NCBI GenBank assembly: GCA_033182465.1
Contig: CP137318.1
Location: forward strand, 4,154,001 to 4,218,000
DNA from: Sanghuangporus weigelae
Lineage: Eukaryota; Basidiomycota; Agaricomycetes; Hymenochaetales; Hymenochaetaceae
Direction of reading: 5' to 3'
DNA: 64,000 nt
The first letter of the stretch is position 1, and each line of letters begins with the position of its first letter. The notes beneath the pieces are model-generated. The model saw only the letters and a list, made by a program, of their open reading frames with translations, did not search any database and had not been told where the DNA came from. Shown here one piece after another: positions 11,208 to 23,917 of the stretch. Both the position numbers and the translations under genes were made by a program.

Positions 11208-12764
11208 TTACAGCAGTGATTTGTACGGGTAATGAGGAATCTGTTTGGAAGTCAAGAAGCCGACCCTTTTCCAATTCTGTATCCATTGATCAACATCATG
11301 CTCGCCTATCTGGGGTAGCTGAGAACTCTGCAGGGTACGCGACGCTGCCACAGCTCTTTCACAGCGGACCAGCGGAGTCCAAACGGTTTGTTTGTCTGGC
11401 GACAATGGCTTTCCCTTGCAGCTTTCATGCTCCTGGATGAAGAATTTGATCATGCGAGCGGCTGGGTTCTGTCGAAGCATCTCGCGCATGCTCTCCCGCG
11501 CAGCCGAGTCATCTTTTAATGCTGAGGCGACCTTCTCCGCCTCATATAAGGCGCGGTGTAGGACCTTCATCCAGAAATCCATGTGAACGATAGGTAAACG
11601 CAGACGCCTGCTGAAAATCGACATGAGATCTGTCCAAACGATGGGCCGCGGGTGGACGAGATGAAGATAGCGTTCCTCAGTATCGAGCATGTCAACAACA
11701 GCTTTAGCAGCAACATGTGATCGGTTCCACGACGATACCTGGAGAAAAAACAATGTAAGGCATGGGAGACTAGGAGATAAAAGAATACCGACGCCAGGCA
11801 CGTTCGGTAGCATTCCAAATAATAGGCTCGACTTAATCATAGCTGCGAACCATTCGCGCTCGCTCCAATATCCACCTGGTCCTCCCACCAGCTGACCCAG
11901 TCGTACTACAGTGGGGCGTAGCGCTGTGAGCCGTGCTGCTTCGTCCAGGACGTTTTCAGACACCCACTTCGCCTCTGTATAACCCAAGCCCAGAGCTGAG
12001 TCTGGGACCGGCAAGCGTTCCTCAGGCCATATTTTATCCGGATCAAGTGGGTCAGTATCTAATCTCGACATCAAAACGAGTCTACCGTCAAGACTAGTTT
12101 TCAAGCATACTTCGGAAGACACCCAGAGAACTGATGAAGATCAGCTTGACTGGTTGGCTGGAAGATATCTTCGTAGTGAGTGCGAAATCGACGAGATTTC
12201 GAACACTCTGGATGTTCGGCTCAAACTTCGAAACAGGGAGATTGAAGTTTACTTGCCAGCCTGCGAACATAATCAGATCAATGATGCCAAATGATTTGGA
12301 ACCGCTCGCCATTATGTATGATATGAGTGATCGAGGACTTGAGCTAATTAGAAGTTGGAGCAGCCTACTCATTTTGAATTATTCACGGCCCGTACCTCTT
12401 GGAACAGCTCGTTCTTCATTCCAAATCCTACTATGCTCAGGTCGCCTTCAATCAGTCTAACTTTTTTGTCTTCGAGAAGTGCAGTATCGATCCCTTCTCT
12501 TCTGAATGCAATTCCATGCCTTTCACGGACATCGATGCCACTATTTGAAGGCCTAGATACTGCGTAAACAAGACGAACGTTCGGACGGGCAACAAGAGCG
12601 GCAAGTATATTTGATCCGAAGGCGCCTGTGCTCCCTGATAGGAGTACAACAGCTAACGTGTCTGAAGATGTTTCGGTTGGCTGCGCAAATGTCGGAAAGG
12701 CTCGAGTGTAATTCCGGAGAAGAGCTTCCAAAGCACGTCGGGTCTCGGTGGGCTCGGATGCCAT
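11208..12764 (-). CDS. Stand-alone thioester-reductase-type NAD(P)-binding protein
   Basis: Extended SDR of the Male-sterility/NAD-binding-4 type, normally the C-terminal reductase domain of NRPS-like adenylate-forming reductases, which release a carrier-bound acid as an aldehyde or alcohol. Exons 12396-12764, 12310-12343, 12111-12260, 11793-12058 and 11738-11208 total 449 residues. The cofactor loop is LSGSTGAFGSNIL (about residue 43); THIIHNGWQVNFN, FISSLG and the catalytic GYTEAKW (Tyr-x3-Lys) follow, then RPTVVRLGQL. No adenylation or carrier domain precedes it: the next gene upstream is the DUF2855 gene. The intron 12261-12309 has a GC donor. The frame stays open upstream to 13022, so a longer N-terminus is possible. 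Substrate unknown. Confidence 0.85.
12261..12309 (-). other. GC-AG intron in the reductase gene
   Basis: 49-nt intron with donor GCGAGC and acceptor TTCGCAG. Splicing here restores the conserved core THIIHN-G-WQVNFN; no GT donor nearby keeps the frame. A CTGAT branch-like motif lies 13-17 nt before the acceptor. Confidence 0.8.
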
Positions 12765-13018
12765 CAAGAGTGTGATTTTCAAACATTGGATCACTAAGTA
12801 GTAGTATCGACGAATGTCTACCTTATAGATTGTCAGGTGATTCTTATCACCCATTCGCTCACGCATGCGTGCGAATCTTACAGAAGGCGGGAAGCCCTGA
12901 ATTACGAAAGTAAAACCACCGACAAGACCACAGGGAATGTACGGTGGAGTCTGATCGTCAAACTGATTCCATATCAAGTAATCCCAACAAGAAGACATGT
13001 AGACAACTAGCCCACCTT

Positions 13019-14440
13019 TCACAACTTCGCATTCGCAGCCCTATCCTCATCCCGCGTATCCCACATACTCCAGATATAACCTCTCTCAGGTCCCAGTCCG
13101 TCCCAAGTGGCCCGTTCGTATGCAGCCTTGACTAGCTCCCCTCCGTGAATGCGTTCAATTTGAACCCAAGAATGGCCGTCACGCAGCAGCGCTGCCCATG
13201 CATCGGCTTGCATCGTAGTAATCTGGTTGACAGACAGTTGTGACCGGCGCACGGCGAGCCATTCGGGCATGAAGAAGGATTCGGGGCTCGGAAGTTCTTG
13301 CGATGCGCTCTGCGATACTGCAGCTTTACCGGATACATGCACTGCATCAAGAAGTTTTGTGTTAATCGACCACGGCGCCAGCTTGCTAGCGGGTGCCGCT
13401 GGGCTAAGATTTGTGAGGCCTAAGCTGATATGCGCAACGAGATCCTCCGTAGCGGATGATGAAAAGGAAGATCGTAGTGACTCGTTCACCCCATCATTTC
13501 CAGCCACGTCAACGTATATCCACTTTGCAACTTCACCAAGGGAGTGATTCGCAGGAAATGATGCTGAGATCATGTCATATTCAACGACCACATCATACAG
13601 CCTTAGTGTCTGAGTAAAATCCACATTCTTCTTGCTCGTCAACCCAATGATCTTCAATTCTGACATTTTGTCCTGTTTCCTGAACCTCTCCCGGATGAGG
13701 TACGCGAGGCAGAAAGCTGTTTTCGATGATGCAGAGGATATGATAAAGTTTTTTGCTCCACCACGGAATCCCGATGCTGCGAGCCAGTCATCGCACCAGA
13801 ACGAAGTCCAAAACAGAGGTCGATAGAGCATAGTTAGATCTTCAATCTCTGGTGACGAATTATATTGCGGGTCAGTCCTGCAACGAGTTATTTGATTGTA
13901 TGGCCTCCTATCTATGTACTTTCGCTGAGATTTATTTTTAGATCAGGACAATGGAGCTCACCTCGTGGGAAGTGCGGCCTCGAGACAAAAAATGCATATT
14001 TGTTGACGTCCGCAGGGGATATTGGTAGGAGAAGATACCGCGTCGGAGCAAAATATCCATAGACCCGTTCTCCAACTTCAATGCGCTTGTGAGAACTCCA
14101 TACGACCGTTCCAAATCCCCAGACAGGAATAAGCCCGTGAGAATCTCGAGAAGACTGGTTTGATTCTGGGACCTTATGAAAGTCGAAGTATCTGAAGGTT
14201 ATTTGAGGCACTGCATCTGCAGAGCGATACAGTTTCCACACACCTGAAATGAGAAACCTCTCCCAAGGCTTGATACGTAACATTATTTGCAGAGAAACCA
14301 AAGCGGTCAACTCGAATGAGGACATAGTTGTTCTCTGACGTCTTCGGAATTTCCGACTTGACAAGTAATGCCGAACCACTTGGCGAGTAGGAGACGCGAG
14401 GAACACATAGTGTGAGATTATCCGCTTCCACGTACGACAT
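13019..14440 (-). CDS. DUF2855 family protein
   Basis: Function of this fungal/bacterial family (Pfam DUF2855) is not established; the fold resembles medium-chain dehydrogenases. Exons 14244-14440, 13962-14191 and 13019-13911 join in frame to 439 residues. Family features seen: RVDRFGFSANNVTYQALG near the N-terminus, IPVWGFGTVVWS, GERVYGYFAPTRYLLL, PYNQITRCRTDPQYNSSPE, MLYRPLFWTSFW, and NFIISSASSKTAFCLAY as a Rossmann-like Gly/Ser-rich stretch. The acceptor at 13912-13913 was chosen because it alone yields the family block PYNQ...DPQYN. The gene ends 255 bp before the reductase start on the same strand. The two might act together, but that is only inferred from position. Confidence 0.88.
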
Positions 14441-17400
14441 CCAGAGAGGTTTTTGAGAAAAGTTTAAAAGGAGCAGACTTATTGGTGGTAGATCTTCAAC
14501 TAACTAGTACTTCAAGTTGAAGCGAATCACACACACGAGCGTGAGACTTTTCACGTGTTGATCACAAAATCGAACCTGGCGAAGCGAAGAATTTGTTGAC
14601 TCTCGACGTCAATGTCGAGGTCGAGAACTTGCCGACTTCAGACACTCGAGTCTGTAATATGCATCTCTTTCGACAAGTGGATTAAACCAGAATGTCATCC
14701 TTTGTGTCTATGCTTTGACTCGGAAGATGTGCTGCGATGGCTTTAGAACGCACAAGTTGCGTCAGGACATCTGGTATTTTGACATGCTCGCCACTCGCCA
14801 AATAGGACTCTGGAAGATCCTGGCTCCTCAATTCGTTGCTCGCACTTACCACGTTCTTCGCGGACCCGTACAAGCCCAATAGAGGAAATCGCTCCCGCGT
14901 AGGGTGCACTAGAACCAGTAGCCCGAGCATCAGATATTCTGGCTTCTCTTTACGTTTTGCGAAGAAATGTTACTGACGGACATGACGTCCCTGTCAAACT
15001 CAGAAAGCAAACTCACCAGAACCTACACCTCTGCAAAACTTTACCGCTTCAGCTTGATATAAATCAAGGACCTTGAGACCTGGTAACCTTATGCAACATT
15101 GTGTTCATTATTCAAACGCCTCTTCGGCAAATTTATTCGGATCTTTTGATGATCAAGTATAACTTGCTACTTTGGATCTTACAAGCTGTGAAGATTTGCG
15201 CACGCAGCCCTCCTTCCTGTCCTTTTCGTGTTGCGTTCAATTGCCTGGAGAATCTAGAGATCCAGTAACAAGCCAAGATGTTGACATTAGCCGACAGGAT
15301 CCTCTCTCGTTAGTGCAAGGTAATACACACAGTTCCTCGTACGTTAGCACGGTACGGTGACCTCGTTTACCTGACTTAATAGTGTTACTGAGAATAAGAG
15401 AACTGTAATTCCCATTCACGGTTCAGCTGGCCATGCTTATACAGTCTGGAAGCAGTTTACTGGAGGTGCTAAAGCTCAATGTAAAGACGGATCTTCATAC
15501 ATACGCTAAACTCGTTTAGCTCTTCATTAGCTTGCAAGGCTGCTCAACTTCCATTACTGAGAAGGGATGAAAGCACAAATGAATTCGTGCACCAACTTTT
15601 CTCTGTTCCAGAATCATCTGAACAAGCGTACTGATAGTCAAGAGATTTTTCACAATACTCGCTTACCATCGTCTGAGTATGGGTTCACAGACGCGCTAGT
15701 TGCCTTCATCACTTGGAATACTCAGAAAGCTATGCCTTGGTCCCGTCTCTTTGGGATACATCGACATTTTCGTTTAGTGATAATCATGTATCCTCATCTG
15801 TGGATGGAACATCTCGTGGTCTTAATGATATAAGACTCCTACGTGTACTACCAGATAAACTTGACTAGCTACCGAGTGTTCCGGGTCCAATTGTCCGCCC
15901 TGTTGGAAAAGGATCGATTTTGGGTATGGTCTGCCGTGGCATGCGGCAGCTGACGATCGCGACTTCAATTTGAAGAAAGACACTTTGGCTTCGAGGAATC
16001 GCCGCGGTTCTGCATTCTTGGTCCGACCGATGAAAGTCAATATAGGTCTCGCTATGCTCAAGTTCAGCAAATAGAAAGTCAAAATAATGACAGAGCATTA
16101 GAGTATCAACGACTCTCGGATGAGGTGCAAACTGGGGTGTAGTTGCTGACAAATCTATGGAGCCAATGAACGACGTGACTTCTCGCGGAGTCTGAAAATG
16201 ATGACTGATACGTATTTATTGATAAGTTCCCAATCCAGCACCTCCCATCTTTACCTCTTCCCGCATGTGTGACGAATGCAGAGGCACGCCTGCTTGTCGT
16301 TCCCCAGACTGTGGCGAACAAGCGCTGGCGTGGCGTTATTGTACGATAGGACCGGCTTCTGAGCCTGAAGCGGAGTCCGGTCTTCATCTCTTCGTCGTGA
16401 AACTCAAGGAGGACATCTTTTATTTCTATCGCCTTCGTATCTTTCGGCTTCTGTATTCTCATCTAGGGACCATCTGCCGCGTTTCCTGGCTTCCAATCTT
16501 TGCCCTTTGTTCCTTCTGAGGCCGTCGAACACCTTCGCACTCTCACCGGTTCTCACCACAGACTTCAATCTATCCTTCTTCGGCCAACGGTGAAGTCGAC
16601 GAGAATTCGTGTCTATGTGTGGCAGTGCTGGTCAACTGTATATGCCTTGCGTCTTTTCCATTTCGCAGGCAAGTGCTCTTGTTACGCTCGGACGGTCTCG
16701 GGTTCGCTAGGCGAAAATGAAGAGATTCGTAGCAAGCATGTGGTTTGCGGACTCCCTTTGACTTTTGAGCTCAGCGCTCGGATCGCGGTTCAATCTCCAT
16801 TAACATCTATTTCTCTCGCCTACAATGCGCTGTAGCGTCTTTCTTTGGCTCTTTCGCGGCGCCCGTCTGGCGGTTCTAAGACTTCGCGTAGGACACGCTC
16901 TGCTTCTGCTAATAACACAGAATATGAATTTTCACCATTTTTGTTTACAGATCGCTTCTTGCTATTTCAACAAACTGAATTGCAATGCAAACCGTCAAGG
17001 AAATGAGGAGTTCAAGACTGACTCGCCATCATTTTCCTTGTCCAAACTTCCCCGATCGGCATACTCTGGCCCGACGCACCCTCTGCGTTTCGGTCTTGCG
17101 TGGGTATTGCTGCCTGTGCGTGCAGGCTTCCTCATCTTCGCCATTCTGAATCCTTGTATTTGGTTTGAGCGGCGGTTCTGCTTTATTTTCTGTCATAACT
17201 CCGCCTGTGTCCGATTTGTCGCTGTTCATAGATGACAACATAACTACATGACGAGCGGAGTTTTTCTCTCCCCATGAAATCATATCTGTCGGGACCCGCG
17301 GAGTGAGCTATTTTTCTCGCCTACTGTGACCTTTTTGACTACGCTAACGGCATTTTGCTGAGTCGGTATGGCCCTTCGTTTGTTCTCGAACTGTGTTCAT

Positions 17401-19231
17401 CCCGCGCTTCTGCAGGCTTCCGTTAGTGGCGCCCAAACTATCTCGGACAAACAGAAAGGTAATCTTTTATCCATCGCAATCCGTCCGATAATCTCTGCAC
17501 AAGGCTCCGGTTAAGACGGGATTTTGGAGAAACTGTATATGTATGAATTCAACCTCACGGCGCGGAAGGCACGCCTTTCAATTCGGAAGACCGGACTGCT
17601 GTCGGCGATATCTGTTTGCATGGGATGCCGTGTCCTTATGATGAATGATTGCACAAGATGGCACCTCGGCAAGTCTACAATCCCTCGTAAACTTCGTTCC
17701 CTACACGTGTTTCGTCTCCGCAACCCTTGCATCATACTTTTGATGCTTAGGACCCTGGGTACAGTTTGCCGCATATTGGACCTGGGTGAAGAATTCCTAG
17801 ACATCATTAAGAAGACCGCGAAAGCCGATGTCAAATTGTGAAGAAGCTCTTCGATCTGAATTTACTCGGCTGGCGTTCAGGGGCTTTGTTTTGAACTGAC
17901 AGTGATTACTAGAAGAACTTATTTTCAAATGACTGGGAAAAGCTCGATGCCGGCGGTACAAGCACAGAGCTGTCTGTGGAATATGAAATTTGGGACTCAG
18001 ATTTAGCAAATCATCGCTATCTTCTTCCAGGCCAGAATAATCGCTTTTCGGGTGCAAGTATGCACGAATGCATTGGAAGGCGCCAGCAACTGCAATAAAC
18101 GTGGCGGTGGCGCCTCTTGCGTCGAAGCGGCAGGAAAGAAAGAACAAGGGGAAAGGAAAAGAAAGCGCCCGCGACATTTGAATTCGAAGACGAAGGGGTG
18201 AGCAATTGCTGAAAAGTTTATTTCGTGCTGCAGCGGTGTCAGCGTTTCGGACGCTGAGTCTGTTCAGTCAGTCAGTGGAAACGAACTCCGGGCGAAATTG
18301 GAGGTCTTCCGTTATGCCGTGCCATGCTTCCCTCCATGGGCGACTGTCGATCTGATCCCGTAGTATGATATTGCCAATGTTCATTGGCGACGGAATTTGT
18401 TCGACTGTCAACTTCGCAAAATTGCAGTTCAGAGTGGCAATTCAGTTGACTCTGTTGTGCTTTTGCAATTTGTCACGGCCAAGGGGCATGCCGTCTAGAA
18501 ATTCGTCTAGACGTTCTGATTTCTGTGTCTCTCTTCTACGTTTACTCCTGTTTTGCGCGCTGAAACAGACTCAAACGAGACGATGATGACGAGCGCCGCG
18601 ATAAACATGAAGAAATGAGCGAAGTGTTGATAAATACTTCTGATTTTTTCTTCTCGTGAATTCGAGAAGAAAGAATCGGGAGGAGGACGGGAAGGAAGGA
18701 TTAGGTTTTGTGGCACCTGATAAAGTCCGCAGGGACATCCTTCTCTTCTAGATCGAGATGATATCGTAAAGATAGGATGGAACTGGTGACGGTGTCGTAA
18801 GACCAGTTAAGGGCTTGTGTGGGCAGCTATGAGTCGACCCGCTGTCCACGCGCCAGAGGGGTCTTCACTGAAACTTCTTCTCATCAATTCTTTGAATCCA
18901 AAACTCCGAAACCATATCAGAATCCGAATGCTTATTATTCATTAAGAATCGAGCAATAATACACACTCTTATGCACACGCAAGGGGGCCGGACATATATA
19001 GCTTGCACGCGATCTATGGGCTGGACCGCCTTTGGCGACTTGCCATCGACCGCGCTGCGGGAGCGAGCTCAGCCCTGGTGTTTGTACTCGTTGCGTTTTT
19101 GTTGCAGTGCAACTCTGAACTAACTCGACTGCAAACTGACAGGACAGCGGGACAGGAGCAGGACAGGAGCACGGACTATCAATACCATCAGCACTTACGA
19201 CCGAGTATAGGCATTGTACGGGGCGAAGTGC
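14441..19231. other. 4.8-kb stretch without a recognisable gene
   Basis: Both strands hold only short open frames (up to about 136 codons) with no family motif. Minus-strand frames at 14682-14930, 15865-16152 and 16106-16462 and plus-strand frames at 16825-17235 and 17524-17841 are the longest. None joins its neighbours by clear splice sites. A TGGCGCCCAAAC motif at 17430-17441 resembles a primer-binding site, but I see no flanking long repeats or coding remnants. The last few hundred bases before 19232 probably form the promoter and leader of the C2H2 gene. Confidence 0.4.
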
Positions 19232-22200
19232 ATGCCCCGTCCGTCCGCCTCTGATTCTTCTGAGTCGTCCAAGTCGATTTCCTCTTCTGAGCAGCACAAG
19301 ACCCGCTCGTCGACATCGCGGAGCACGAGATCCTCACGCTCACGCTCATCGCCTGTCAGCAGCACATCGCGATCGGCAAACCCAACAACTGGCGCTCTAG
19401 CGGCACCAAGCAGGGCGGAGGTACCTTTACCTGTACGGACATACCCGAGCCCGCGGTGTCGGATACGGAATTTACCTCGGACTACGGCAACTGCAGCAAC
19501 AGCAACTACTGAAACGACTGAAACGCCGTCAGTAATGTCGACTACGCAGACCGTGACGAGCACGGCCACAGCGGCGGGAACGGAGAGCGGCTTTAGAGCT
19601 GCCTCTTCGGACGGATACTATCGCTATGCGGGCACGTTGCATTTCCCGGCACGGAGGAATGCGTTGATTGTGACTGCCACTGGCAGCAACAGCACTGCCG
19701 CAAGCACTAGTGCTGACAATGCGACTTCCTCAGGCTCAGGCTCGCATGGCTCGATGCACGATCGACACGGGTATTCATATTCGCAAACGTATCCGCAGAT
19801 AGTAGATACGACATATACCGATGAAGCACCCCCATCGCAGACGCGCGCGAGCACAAGCTCCCATCAGACGCATTCGCATTCGCAGACTGGTTGGAGTATG
19901 ACGACGATCGCCGAGATTCCCGCTTCCAGTACTACTGCAGATGCCGACGCCAACGCCAATGCTAACCCGAGCCTGAGCCTGAGCCTGAGTGCGGAAGCAG
20001 ATTCACGATCGCCCATATCCCAATATGGTCCACCCTCGGCCTCCGCTAATATCCCCGCTACTTCGGCCGGCTACCTCCCGGATAGAATCACCCACCCGGA
20101 ACACGATCACGTGAGATACTATGCCGGCCCGTACGGTTCTTCCGGATCTTCGTCGGCGTCCGCATCTGGCATCGGCGCGGATCGCGTCGATCCCGAGCCG
20201 GCCTTACCTGCAAGTCTTGCTTCTTATGCGCTCACTCCATCAGCAGCGGAGGCAAGCCTCTGGCGCGGGACGGCAAACGCGTATCCCCCGACGCCGCCAC
20301 CGCCGCCCAATCAGCCAGCGTCGTCATCAGCATGGACGCCGCCGCCGCCGCCATACCGTGCTCTCGATGCGAACAGGACACGGCGGATTCACTGGGAGTC
20401 GTCTTCGTCATCAGGCGCCGCCACTGCGTCCTATCCAGCGGCGCAACCTTCTACCGCTCTCCCAGGCGCTTCGCCGACATATACAAACTCGCCGGTGAGC
20501 TCGACAGATGTCCCGTCGACATCCTGGGTACCTAGCACGCAGCCCACTACGGTAGGTTCGAGCGAAAGCACCCCGACTCGATCGTCACGACCATATTCGA
20601 TTAAAGTGCCACAACGACCTAGTCTAACGCGATCTGCACTGTTCCCCTCTTCGTCTTCCTCCTCGTCTTCGCGGCAGGTGTCCTCTTTCGCTGCTTCTGG
20701 TGCGAGCAGCACGTCTGTCGCCGCTCCCACGTCTGCCAACGCGTCGACGGCGGCACCTTCTCGTGTTGTTCCTGGACCTTCAACTCCTTCTTCACTTCCC
20801 CAGTATGATCCACAGTCTCCCGTGTCTCCACTGAGACTATCCGGCGCTACAGGGGAGCATTATGCGAGATATGTTGAGAGGGCTCCCCAGCAGGCGCCGT
20901 TGGCATCATCCCCGTCTTCCACACTCGGAAGACAGCAGGAAGCACAAGCATCTCCTCCGTATGGGTCGGATTCCTACTCGCCAGATTCCGTTCCTTTGAT
21001 ACAGTCTAGCTCGTCTCCTGGATACGAGCGGACACGGCATCGTGATACGGCAGCGGCATTTCAAGTCCCTATCGAATACGGAGACGGTCCGGTTGGACGT
21101 ACACCAGTGGTATCCGTAGTTGAAACTAGGCCTATTCCTAGCTCTAGCTCAGGTGCGGCAACATCTGACCCATTGGGTTCCCGAGGAGTCAGTAATGCCT
21201 TCGTAGGTACAAATATAAGAGGGTATTCTGGTCCATTTCGTGGAATCTCTGAATCCAATCAAAGCCCTGCTTCCTTCGCTGCAAAGTCGAATTTAAGTGG
21301 TACATCTCAATTCATCGACCCTGGTGCAAGTAGAGCGGTGCATCCTTACGGCTTTTCCTACGCCTCTTCTTCGTCCGTTTCTGCTTCTTTATCTGTACAT
21401 GCTTCCGCGAGTGGATCCAGATCTTCTGCGGGAAGCAGTGGCAGCGGCGGTCAAAGTACGCGGAAGAGAAATCATCCCTGTTGGATGTGCCATAAGAGCT
21501 TCGATAGGCCCAGTACACTCCGCAAGGTGAGTCGATTTCTAGTCTGATTGTGCCCGACCCCGTCTTCTGGACGGCATGGATTTCACGGGTTCGAGGAACG
21601 GGATCTCATGTCGCTTGTGATGATGCGCTTCGAACCGATTCGCGAATCAATGCAAGTTTTTCCGTGTTAAGCAAAGTTCTTTCTGAGCGAAGCGGGATGT
21701 TGCTGTCGTAATTTCTCTTCTTTCCATACAAAGAATTTTTTGTCCCACAAAGTCATCGCGACCCTGCACATGCCCTTCGCTTCTGTCGTCCTTACTATCG
21801 GCATCAGCCGAACTATTTGAATCGGTCACGCAGGAGGTAGACTAATACCTACGCTCCAATACTCATCGAGTTCTTGGAGCGATCTGCGCGTAGCAGGAGT
21901 CTTCTTCTACGTACTAGCCGTGATATACACCCCTATTGCTATTTTCTCGCCTTTTTTGGCATTTGCATTACGGATTATGGCTAGAATTACTGACAGACTT
22001 GTTATCTTTTGCTGTTCTTCGCCTCTTTTGCGGATGTGCCTCCCCACACGGCACCGTCCTCCCCTTCTCTCACCGGATTCTCAAATAATGCAAATCGACT
22101 TGGCGTTTTGTGTGAAACGCATAAATCCCATCGGACTTTATCTCCACGACGACGACGACGACGCCGCCGCCACTGCACTCACTCCAGCACCTCCTCGTCC

Positions 22201-23917
22201 ACACTGGTGAAAAAGGTCAGTACAAACTCCTTGTGTTGTTTTTCCGCGTTTCCCGATTCTTCGACATCGCTCCCATCAAGTCCAATCCTCATCGATCCTG
22301 TGCTGTTGCTGTACGATGGTGTTATCTGAGCAGACAGCCTCCGGGCTGGTGCTTGTCGTGTTGCCGCACTGCGGCGTCGCCTGCCTGTGGATCGCCCACA
22401 GAAGCTCCCTGATGATGATTTTCTTCTTCATTATCTGGAACGTTTATGGCCCATGGGAGGAATTCTCTTTTTTGATCTTCTTTTTTTCATTTCCGGCATG
22501 CTTATTTCCTTATTTCTATTTCTTGACATATCGTATCCCGCATTCGGCCCACGTTCGTGTTCTTTGCTGTTCCGGCCGTTGTCCGATCCTTCGCCCTGGC
22601 GACTCCTCGTCCCGAAATGAATGATCGCGTCAATCATGGATGCACCTTTCGGCATTTTACGTGCCCCTCACTAAATCATGCTCATATTGCATCGCGTGTT
22701 GTGTATGCAACTGGCACTGGCGGTCTGCATACTCGTTCACTAATATTCATGCAATCCGATCGCTTGGCGCTGCGCGCTGGCTGAACGTACGTTTCAATAA
22801 CTATCGGGTATAAATTCGTATGTCTTCGGTGTCCCTTTTCCCCTCACAACTCGCTGCTGGATCGCGATCTTAACTACTCACTTGCTAATAAATCTTCTCC
22901 CATATCTGCGCATTCAACGCCATCTTTTGAATAGCCTTTGTCTGCAATATCTGCGGCCGTCGCTTCGGCGTTGCTTCTAATCTCAACCGGCACACTCGTC
23001 GTTGTATCAATAAACCCGTCAATAGCGGCGCGTTTCATAGTGCTTCGACATCTGCTGCTGGTTCCTCTAGTACTGTAGCTAGACCTTCGAATTCTCAGAG
23101 AGCATCAACATCCTCACGGATGGCGCGCGAGCAGACTAACCCTGAGGTTCGCCGAGCTGAGCGTGTACGCGACGGTCGCGAGGTACCAGAGGAAGATCAA
23201 CAGCAGCAGCAGCAGCAGCAGCAGAGCGCACAACGCTCGACTTCTGAGTCCACGACGCTTCCGACTCGTGGACGTAGACGCAGTCGATCTCCCGATCAGT
23301 CTCCGCTTGGTGCTCAGGACATCAACGCTTCCGTAACGCCGGATGCATCACAGCAGACGTCATACCAGCTCCGCCCCGCTTTTGACGTTGGTGCCGGTCA
23401 AGCATCAGGATCAGGTCAGGTCGCAGTCGCTACTGCTAGCGCGAGCATTGGCACCGGAGAGGAAACTGAACGCCGCCCGAAACGGAGGCGACGTGCTCCC
23501 TCGCCAAGTCGTTGGGTTCCCGCCTCTCTTCGCAACTTCTCACTGTCGCCCGTGCGTACGCGCACGTCAACGCCGTTGCCGCCGGTCTCGCCTGGATATG
23601 ATGCAGCGACCGGCATGTACGAGGAACGCGATTCGTACGCGACGATCACGAATGAGAATGTCGATCCCTCGGGAGACAATAACGTGGAGGTCGCACGTAC
23701 GCGTACGGAGCGTATGCGCAACTTTGAGTATGCGCCGTACCACCCATGCGGCTGGACGGGTCGACTCCCTGGGCCGGCTGTTGTCGGCAATGATGTGACG
23801 AACTATACGAAGACGGCCGGTGGGGGAGGATATGGATCTGGAGGACGATACCATGGAGGAGGAACCGGTGGAGGTCTTCACTTCATGTTCGAGTTTAGCC
23901 TTGCTGCAGCCGGCTAG
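19232..23917 (+). CDS. C2H2 zinc-finger transcription factor
   Basis: Nuclear DNA-binding protein with two adjacent C2H2 fingers. Exons 19232-21526, 22188-22215 and 22935-23917 join in frame to 1,101 residues. The finger block is split over all three exons: HPCWMCHKSFDRPSTLRK, then HLLVHTGEK in a 28-nt micro-exon, then AFVCNICGRRFGVASNLNRH (about residues 748-800). The two introns are unusually long here (661 and 719 nt). The N-terminal 740 residues are Ser/Pro/Thr-rich and disordered. The C-terminal part holds a poly-Gln run, a basic patch ERRPKRRRRAPSPSRW that could be a nuclear localisation signal, and YAPYHPCGWTGRLPGP near the end. The ATG at 19232 is the first in frame. Target genes unknown. 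Confidence 0.9.

Noticed and set aside
12830-13022. Possible upstream exon of the reductase gene (frame open to 13022)
   Set aside because: The sequence shows no carrier or adenylation motif and overlaps the DUF2855 stop; kept only as a note on the uncertain N-terminus.
17430-17441. TGGCGCCCAAAC as a retroelement primer-binding site
   Set aside because: No flanking direct long repeats, polypurine tract or gag/pol-like remnants were seen nearby; a 12-base match is weak.
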